Shown here: piece after piece, positions 58,288 to 64,000 of the stretch
How the letters are laid out: the number at the start of each line of letters is the position of its first letter
Position numbering within the stretch: position 1 is the first letter of the stretch
Position numbers and translations under genes: made by a program
Source of the DNA: JAYFQE01 sp034927345
GTDB lineage: Bacteria; Bacillota; Clostridia; Saccharofermentanales; UBA5734
Direction: 5' to 3'
DNA length: 64,000 nt
Assembly: GCA_034927345.1 (NCBI GenBank)
Contig: JAYFQE010000003.1
Location: 1-64,000, forward strand
The notes under the pieces: model-generated
Database searches by the model: none
The model's input: only the letters and a program-made list of their open reading frames with translations
Told to the model about the DNA's origin: nothing

Positions 58288-59242
58288 GGCTGCCACCTCC
58301 CATTTTCTGTCCAAGGCGGTAATTATGGGCACAGTCGCGACAATGCAGCCGTTTGCCCGATTCTGACTGGATCTCCAGCAGGTCCAGAACACCTTCGCCG
58401 CAGGCCACGCTCATCGTTCCGGCGCCGCAAACGCAAAGAGTTCCGGCCGGAAGGCCCGCGGCGGTCCGGCAGATTTCCGGATCCCGGTTGATCCCGGCCC
58501 GATGGATCTTTAGTTTCTTATCGCCGCACCAGGTATAGGCGCCCGGCCAGGGATATGTGCCGCGGATAAGATTATGAATCTGCTCCGCGGTCATCGTCCA
58601 GTCGACCTGACCGGCTTCGCGGCTCATCAGCGGCGCCGGACTGGCGTCGGCAGCATTCTGCGGCCGGCGCTGCAGCGTCCCGGCCAGCCAGCGGTCCACG
58701 GTTTCCGGCAGGATCCTGGCGCCAAGCCTGGACAGCTGCTCGGACAGGCAGGCGGCGTCCATATCTTCCGGGATAGCCATCTTTTCCTGTACCAGAATAT
58801 CGCCGGTGTCCATGCCTTCATCCATCAGCATGATGGTGACGCCGGTCTCACGCTCACCCTTGATCAAGCTCCACTGGATCGGCGCCGCGCCGCGGTATGC
58901 CGGCAAAAGCGAGGCGTGTACATTGAGGCAGCCGTATCGCGGGACAGCCAGAATATTGGGCGGCAAGATCCTGCCATAAGCCGCGGTAACAATCAGTTCA
59001 GGATTCAAAGCGCGCAAAGCCGCTTCAAAATCGGGCGTCCGGACTTTCTCCGGCTGCAGGACGGGGATGCCCCGGGCGGCAGCCAGCTTTTTAACCGGCG
59101 GCGGCTCCAAACGCATATGCCGGCCTTGCGGCCGATCCGGCTGACAAACGACGCCGACGACAGAGCAGCCCTGTTCCAGCAGCGCCTGCAGCGGCAAAAC
59201 GGCAAATTCCGGCGTGCCCATGTAAACAATGCGGGTTTTCAT
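58277..59242 (-). CDS. fmt: Methionyl-tRNA formyltransferase
   Basis: The 321-residue enzyme has RIVYMGTPEFAVLPLQALL, VVCQPDRPQGR, the catalytic region NVHASLLPAYRGAAPIQWSL in parts, MDEGMDTGDIL and a C-terminal OB-like domain with GTYPWPGAYTW. It formylates initiator Met-tRNA. The C-terminus carries a CRDCAHNYRLG segment reminiscent of a zinc-binding tail. It overlaps def by four bases and the peptidase gene by 11. Confidence 0.96.
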   Translation of the reverse strand: MKTRIVYMGTPEFAVLPLQALLEQGCSVVGVVCQPDRPQGRHMRLEPPPVKKLAAARGIPVLQPEKVRTPDFEAALRALNPELIVTAAYGRILPPNILAVPRYGCLNVHASLLPAYRGAAPIQWSLIKGERETGVTIMLMDEGMDTGDILVQEKMAIPEDMDAACLSEQLSRLGARILPETVDRWLAGTLQRRPQNAADASPAPLMSREAGQVDWTMTAEQIHNLIRGTYPWPGAYTWCGDKKLKIHRAGINRDPEICRTAAGLPAGTLCVCGAGTMSVACGEGVLDLLEIQSESGKRLHCRDCAHNYRLGQKMGGGSHVD

Positions 59243-59700
59243 TCGGAAGTCAATTCCCCCTTGACCTTATCCCGGAAAAGGATACCGTCCAGATGGTCAT
59301 ATTCATGGCTGGCGCAAACCGCCAGCATGCCGGCGGCATTAAGCGTAATCTGCCGGCCCTGGCGGTCGGTCGCTTCCATAACCAGGCTGGCCGGCCGTTC
59401 GACATCGCCCCATAAACCGGGGATTGAAAGGCAGCCCTCGTGGGCGATCTGCGAGCCCGACGCCGATATGATCCGTGGATTGATCATCACATGGGCGCCT
59501 GTGCCGTCCTGAACATCCATGACAAAAACGCGCCGCAGGACGCCCACCTGCGGTGCGGCAAGCCCGGCGCCATTATTGGCGTACATGGTTTGCAGCATAT
59601 CGTCGATCAAGATCTGCAGCCGGTCGTCGATCTGTCCGACCTCCCGGCTGACCTTGCGTAAAACTTCGTCGCCCTCTTTTACAATTTGTCGCAGTGCCAT
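59239..59700 (-). CDS. def: Peptide deformylase
   Basis: The 153-residue enzyme carries the three PDF motifs: GLAAPQVG, EGCLSIPG (metal Cys) and HEYDHLDG (metal His pair and catalytic Glu). It removes the formyl group from new proteins, so it is the natural partner of fmt downstream, with which it overlaps by four bases. Two ATGs lie six bases apart; the second (59700) fits the GGGCGG ribosome binding site better. Confidence 0.95.
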   Translation of the reverse strand: MALRQIVKEGDEVLRKVSREVGQIDDRLQILIDDMLQTMYANNGAGLAAPQVGVLRRVFVMDVQDGTGAHVMINPRIISASGSQIAHEGCLSIPGLWGDVERPASLVMEATDRQGRQITLNAAGMLAVCASHEYDHLDGILFRDKVKGELTSE

Positions 59701-59820
59701 AAGCATCCGCCCTTTCCGGACCGGTTTCCCCCGGTAATTTCATAACCTTGATTGCTATTATACCAGATGCGTTTTGAATGATCTGTTAATCTTGTTACAC
59801 CCGGCCCGCCATTTAAAGAA

Positions 59821-62100
59821 CTACATCATGTTATAAGGATCCATATCCATGGCCAGGACCGTTTTGCCAAAATCGAACCGATCCGCAACCGGAGATAAAA
59901 AAGCAGCCAGAACAGCCGTGTCAGGGCCTTTGAGAACCAACCGCCAGCGATAGCGGTCTTTGATCTGGTATATCGGCGCCCGGGCCGGGTCCATCAGCAA
60001 AATGTCCTGAAAGGCCGGTTCGCTTTCGCGTCTGGCCTTTAAAGCGGACGCCAGCTCCAGGCATTTGTCCCGGGTCAGGCGTTCCTGCGCTGCTGAAAGC
60101 GTCATGGCGCAAATCGAACCGAACGGCGGATATTGCATCAGGCGGCGATAGGCGATCTCCTGGCGGAAAAAGCCGGGATAATCCTGCGCCGCCGCGTACC
60201 GGACCGCATAATCATCGACATTATAGGCCTGGATCAGGACTTCGCCGGCGTCATTGCCGCGGCCGGCGCGGCCGGCAGCCTGTGTGATCAGCTGGAAAGC
60301 CCGTTCGGCGGCACGGAAATCAGAAAGGCCTAGCATCAAGTCGGCGGCCAGGATGCCGACAACCGTCACATTGGGAAAATCATGGCCCTTGGCGATCATC
60401 TGCGTCCCAATCAGAACATCGGCTTCCCGCCGGGCAAACTGATCCAGCAGCTTGGCATGGGACAGGCGGCCGACCGTCGTATCCTGGTCCATCCGCAGCG
60501 CGCGGTACGGAGCAAATTCCTGGTTGAACAATTCTTCCACCTGCTGGGTTCCGGCTCCGAAACGTCCGATCCGCTCGCTGCCGCAAACCGGACAAGTACG
60601 GGGCGGGCGCGTAATCCGGCCGCAATAATGGCAGATCATCCGAATACCGCCGTCAGGATCATCAGGCCGGGCATGCGGATTCTGATGGCTGGTCAGCGAA
60701 ACACTGCAGGAACGGCATTTAACAACATGACCGCATTGGCGGCACAGGAGAAAGCCGGCGTATCCGCGCCGATTCAAGAAAATGATGGCCTGATGGCCGG
60801 CGTCGAACGCCCGGGTCAGCGCCTGACGCAGCCCGCGGCTGAAAATGCTGCGGTTGCCGGCGATCAATTCTTGCTTCATGTCGACGATTGTCGTCTGCGG
60901 CAAGCCGGCTTCGCCGATCCGTTCCGGCAAATCCAGACGGATGGCCTGGCCGGTTTCACAGCGCTGAAAACTTTCCACCGACGGCGTAGCCGAGCCGAGA
61001 ATCAGGACGGCGCCCTGCTCTTTGGCGCGCAGCCGGGCAATATCCCGGGCGTGGTAGCGGGGGTGGGTTTCTGATTTATATGAGGATTCCTGTTCTTCAT
61101 CAATGATGATCAGTCCAATATCCGGCAAAGGCGCAAAAATGGCCGAACGGGCGCCAACGACGACCTGAACGTCCCGGCGCAGGATCCGCTGCCACTGGTC
61201 ATGGCGCTCCGCCGGCGTCAGGCGGCTGTGCAACACGGCGGCGCCAGATCCGAAGCGCGAGCGGATACGGCTGATCATCTGTGGCGTCAGGGAAATTTCC
61301 GGCACCAGGATGATCACGCCGCGGCCCAGATCGACAGCGGTACGGGCACATTGCAGATAGACTTCGGTTTTGCCGCTGCCGGTTATTCCGAAAAGAACAT
61401 ACTCCTGACAGCCGGCGTTGTTTTGCTCACAGGCCCGCATTGCCTGGTTGATGCGCTTAATGGCCCGGTCCTGCCCTTCATTCGGTTCAAAGGGTTCGGT
61501 CTGGACATAATGATCTTCATCAGGCAATTGACGCAAAGATTCCTGTTCATAGAGGCGGATCCATTCTTTTTTAACCAGTGTGGTTATAACGGAACGGCTG
61601 ACCTGGCAGGCGCGCATCACTTCCTGGAGCGGCGCGCTGCCACAGTCGAGCAGCAATTCGATTACCCGCACCTGGCCGATCCGCTCTATCTCGCCGTCGG
61701 CCAGCCGCTGGGCCGCCTCGGCCGGATCCTGGAGTTCGGCCATGCGGACGGTTTTTTCATGAACAGCCGCCACAGCCGCAGGAACCATGCATTTCAATGC
61801 GTCGCCATAGGTACAAAGATAACGGCTGCGCATCTGGGCGGCCAGATGCATTTGATCCGGCCGCAGTACCGGATTATCCGACAGAAGCGCCAAAACCGGC
61901 TTGATGGTAAAATCGGAATCCGCCTCCGGCATGACCGCCGTCACAAAGGCCTCCGCGCGGCGGTTTCCCGCCCCAAACGGAATTTCAATGCGGCTGCCGA
62001 CAGCCAGTTTGCCTTTCAGTTCGGCCGGCACCAGGTAGGTATATTCGCGGTCAAAAGACCGGGTTGCTTCGCGCAAGACGATACGGCAGTAAGACGCCAC
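59821..62100 (-). CDS. priA: Primosomal protein N' (replication restart helicase PriA)
   Basis: The 759-residue helicase has an N-terminal DNA-binding domain (REYTYLVPAELKGKLAVGSRIEIPFG in parts), a helicase core with Walker A GITGSGKTEVYL, the DEEQ box (IIIDEEQESSYKSE) and motif QMIAKGHDFPNVT, and an eight-cysteine zinc region (CRQCGHVVKCRSCSVSL; CHYCGRITRPPRTCPVCGS). PriA reloads the replisome at stalled forks. The GTG at 62100 is preceded by GGAG at ten bases. The gap to def is 120 bases, so it may have its own terminator or simply be read through. Confidence 0.95.
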   Translation of the reverse strand: MASYCRIVLREATRSFDREYTYLVPAELKGKLAVGSRIEIPFGAGNRRAEAFVTAVMPEADSDFTIKPVLALLSDNPVLRPDQMHLAAQMRSRYLCTYGDALKCMVPAAVAAVHEKTVRMAELQDPAEAAQRLADGEIERIGQVRVIELLLDCGSAPLQEVMRACQVSRSVITTLVKKEWIRLYEQESLRQLPDEDHYVQTEPFEPNEGQDRAIKRINQAMRACEQNNAGCQEYVLFGITGSGKTEVYLQCARTAVDLGRGVIILVPEISLTPQMISRIRSRFGSGAAVLHSRLTPAERHDQWQRILRRDVQVVVGARSAIFAPLPDIGLIIIDEEQESSYKSETHPRYHARDIARLRAKEQGAVLILGSATPSVESFQRCETGQAIRLDLPERIGEAGLPQTTIVDMKQELIAGNRSIFSRGLRQALTRAFDAGHQAIIFLNRRGYAGFLLCRQCGHVVKCRSCSVSLTSHQNPHARPDDPDGGIRMICHYCGRITRPPRTCPVCGSERIGRFGAGTQQVEELFNQEFAPYRALRMDQDTTVGRLSHAKLLDQFARREADVLIGTQMIAKGHDFPNVTVVGILAADLMLGLSDFRAAERAFQLITQAAGRAGRGNDAGEVLIQAYNVDDYAVRYAAAQDYPGFFRQEIAYRRLMQYPPFGSICAMTLSAAQERLTRDKCLELASALKARRESEPAFQDILLMDPARAPIYQIKDRYRWRLVLKGPDTAVLAAFLSPVADRFDFGKTVLAMDMDPYNMM

Positions 62101-62170
62101 TGATGTCCGGCTCCTTTCGCAGATCTTCTGCCGGCTTTTACGGCCGGCTGAGCGTTACGTTAAATTTTCG

Positions 62171-64000
62171 TCAGCCGCCCATCAATTCAAACAGGTTCAT
62201 CTGGGCAGCTTCCGGCATTTTCTCGAGACAGCCGGCTCCGGCCAGGGTGTCAATCGACGATTGGCCGATCCCGGCACGGCGCATCAGATCCTCGCGGGTT
62301 TTAAAAGGCCCGTCCTGCCTGGCCGCGACAATCTGGCCGGCAATCGCTTCGCTGATCGCCGGAATGGCATTAAGCGGCGGGCGAATCCGGCCTTTCCCTT
62401 CCTTGACGAACCGGGTCGCGTCCGAGGTATAAATATCGATCGGCAGGAAATCGATGCCGCGCAGCTGCATCTCCTCGACCAATTCCAGAATATAGTAGAT
62501 CCGCTGCTCCCGGTCGACTTCATCCCGGAACGCCGCGCGCAGCTTCTCCCGGCTGCGGCGCACCTCATCGGCCGGCAGACACATCCGGCTGCTGTCGAAT
62601 TCATCGGCGCGGACCGTAAAATAAGCGCAATAATACTCTTCCGGATAATTGATTTTAAACCAGGCGATCCGCAGCGAAGAGATCGTATACGCCGCAGCAT
62701 GCGCTTTCGGGAACATATAGCGGATTTTTTTGCAGGAATCAATATACCACTCGGGCACCTGCTTTTCGTGCATCAGTTCTTCCTGTTCCGGCAGCAAGCC
62801 GCGGCCTTTGCGGACGCGTTCCATGATGTCGAAGGAAGCTTTGGGCGGCAGGCCGTTGTAAATCAAACCCGTCATAATGCCGTCGCGGCAGCCGATAACC
62901 TGTTCCAGCGTACAGGTTCCGGCCCGAATCAGTTCCTGGGCATTGCCCTTCCAGACATCGGTGCCATGGGAAAGGCCCATCAGCTGAACCAGGTCATAAA
63001 AGCGGGTCGGTTTTGTTTCGCGGATCATTTCGCGGGCCATGAAAGTGCCCAGCTCGGGCAGCCCCAAAGTCGCGCAGTCCATCGGCGAGGATCCCGCCGG
63101 GATCCCCAGGGCGTCAGTCGACTGGAACAACGACATGACCCGGGCATCCGGGATCGGGATGGTCAGAACATCGACGCCTGTCAGATCGCTGAGCATTTTC
63201 AGCATAGTCGGATCATCATGGCCGAGGATGTCCAGCTTAAGGATCGTATCATGCATGGCATTAAAATCGAAATGAGTCGTGATGGTGCCGGTTTCACTCT
63301 TGTCGGCCGGATGCTGCACCGGCGTAAAGTCGAAAACCTCCCATTCTTTGGGAACAACGACAATGCCGCCGGGATGCTGGCCGGTCGTTCGCTTAACGCC
63401 GATCAAGCCGCGGGACAGGCGGCTGATTTCCGCCTGGGTGGCAAACTGGTCCTTGTCCTTGAAGTACTTGCGGACAATTGCCTGGGCGTTTTTTTCTGCA
63501 TAACCGCCGATGGTGCCGGCCCGGAAAGTATGGCTGCTGCCGAACATTTCTTCAATAAACTTATGGGCGCGCGGCTGGTATTCGCCGGAAAAATTAAGGT
63601 CGATATCCGGCTGCTTATCGCCGTTAAAGCCCAGGAAAGTCTCGAAAGGAATGTCCTGACCCTCCCTCAAGAAAGACGCGCCGCACTCCGGGCAATTCCG
63701 GTCAGGCAGATCGTAGCCGGATCCGTATTGTCCGGATGAGTCGAACTCGGTATAGTGGCATTCCGGGCACACATAATGCGGCGCCAGAGGATTGACCTCG
63801 GTGATGCCGCACAGGGTGGCGACAAAAGATGAGCCGACCGAACCCCGGGAACCGACGATATAACCGTCATCATTGGACTTCTTAACCAGCTTGTGGGCGA
63901 TATAGTACATAATGGCAAAGCCATGGTCGATAATTGATTTCAACTCCCGTTCGATTCGCTGCCGGACAACATCCGGCAGCAATCCGTCCCGGCCATAAAT
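62171..64000 (-). CDS. polC: DNA polymerase III alpha subunit, PolC type, N-terminal part outside window
   Basis: The frame is open to the right edge (it continues through IYGRDG before the residues LLPDVVRQRIE), so 609 residues of the C-terminal half are seen. The sequence has the PolC-specific zinc finger (YVCPECHYTEF; CPECGASFL), the catalytic acidic motif PDIDLNFSGEYQPRAH, TIGGYAEKNAQAIVRKYF, RTTGQHPGGIVVVP, and a C-terminal helix-hairpin-helix and final LMGG. PolC is the high-fidelity replicative polymerase of low-GC Gram-positive bacteria, and its presence is the strongest hint to Bacillota. It ends 70 bases before priA. Confidence 0.95.
   Translation of the reverse strand: MYGRDGLLPDVVRQRIERELKSIIDHGFAIMYYIAHKLVKKSNDDGYIVGSRGSVGSSFVATLCGITEVNPLAPHYVCPECHYTEFDSSGQYGSGYDLPDRNCPECGASFLREGQDIPFETFLGFNGDKQPDIDLNFSGEYQPRAHKFIEEMFGSSHTFRAGTIGGYAEKNAQAIVRKYFKDKDQFATQAEISRLSRGLIGVKRTTGQHPGGIVVVPKEWEVFDFTPVQHPADKSETGTITTHFDFNAMHDTILKLDILGHDDPTMLKMLSDLTGVDVLTIPIPDARVMSLFQSTDALGIPAGSSPMDCATLGLPELGTFMAREMIRETKPTRFYDLVQLMGLSHGTDVWKGNAQELIRAGTCTLEQVIGCRDGIMTGLIYNGLPPKASFDIMERVRKGRGLLPEQEELMHEKQVPEWYIDSCKKIRYMFPKAHAAAYTISSLRIAWFKINYPEEYYCAYFTVRADEFDSSRMCLPADEVRRSREKLRAAFRDEVDREQRIYYILELVEEMQLRGIDFLPIDIYTSDATRFVKEGKGRIRPPLNAIPAISEAIAGQIVAARQDGPFKTREDLMRRAGIGQSSIDTLAGAGCLEKMPEAAQMNLFELMGG

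Noticed and set aside
62261..63739. A 492-codon open frame on the plus strand opposite polC
   Set aside because: It is the antisense shadow of polC; composition lacks protein-like patterns and no ribosome binding site precedes it. The same holds for long plus-strand frames opposite uvrA (36576-37586), fmt (58574-59512), priA (61201-62103) and acnA (41948-42553).

Overview
The window looks like the chromosome of an anaerobic, Gram-positive-type bacterium, most likely in the Clostridia (Bacillota). Base composition is moderately GC-rich. The case for Bacillota rests on a PolC-type replicative polymerase, a PASTA-domain Ser/Thr kinase paired with a PP2C phosphatase, a ClpE-like ATPase with an N-terminal zinc finger, an infC-rpmI-rplT operon with an attenuated leader, LPXTG-like surface proteins, and GGAGG-type ribosome binding sites before nearly every gene. 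Species cannot be named from the sequence. Most genes lie on the minus strand.

Layout. 1-1088: 3'-truncated pilB/gspE ATPase. 1528-3296: fucU plus a fused double class II aldolase. 3440-7107: a response regulator convergent with, and overlapping, a 7TM histidine kinase, followed by a kinase-dead sensor paralogue. 7351-7818: zinc-ribbon membrane protein. 7923-16055: three sortase-type surface proteins (two with thioester-adhesin domains), each preceded by a repeated leader element, and broken up by an IS3-family element nested in an IS1182-family element. 16217-17038: sugar isomerase-like protein. 17180-22602: six-gene cluster resembling the Arn (lipid-linked amino sugar) route: aminotransferase, ATP-grasp ligase, paired small flippase subunits, polyprenyl-phosphate glycosyltransferase and a GT-C-like membrane protein. 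22956-27263: LacI-type regulator plus sugar ABC importer without its ATPase. 27602-29937: tRNA-Lys, a methyltransferase-like URO-D protein and a divergent AraC regulator. 29961-33779: FAD dehydrogenase, DUF975 protein, argJ.

33835-46571: clpE-like gene overlapping uvrA; tRNA-Glu; an acn-gntR-gltA operon that could make isocitrate under its own repressor; and a TrkH/two-TrkA potassium system. 46649-48919: rRNA methyltransferase and the infC-rpmI-rplT operon. 48984-50159: PLP aminotransferase. 50187-64000: a conserved housekeeping run (polC, priA, def, fmt, Zn-peptidase, rsmB, rlmN, prpC, pknB, rsgA, rpe, thiN), with many start/stop overlaps that imply translational coupling.

The regions most worth a second look are the Arn-like cluster, the thioester-adhesin locus with its leader repeats, and the two-component locus with a CTG start candidate and a His-less DHp paralogue. 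All product names come from reading motifs and family resemblance by eye; no database search was run.
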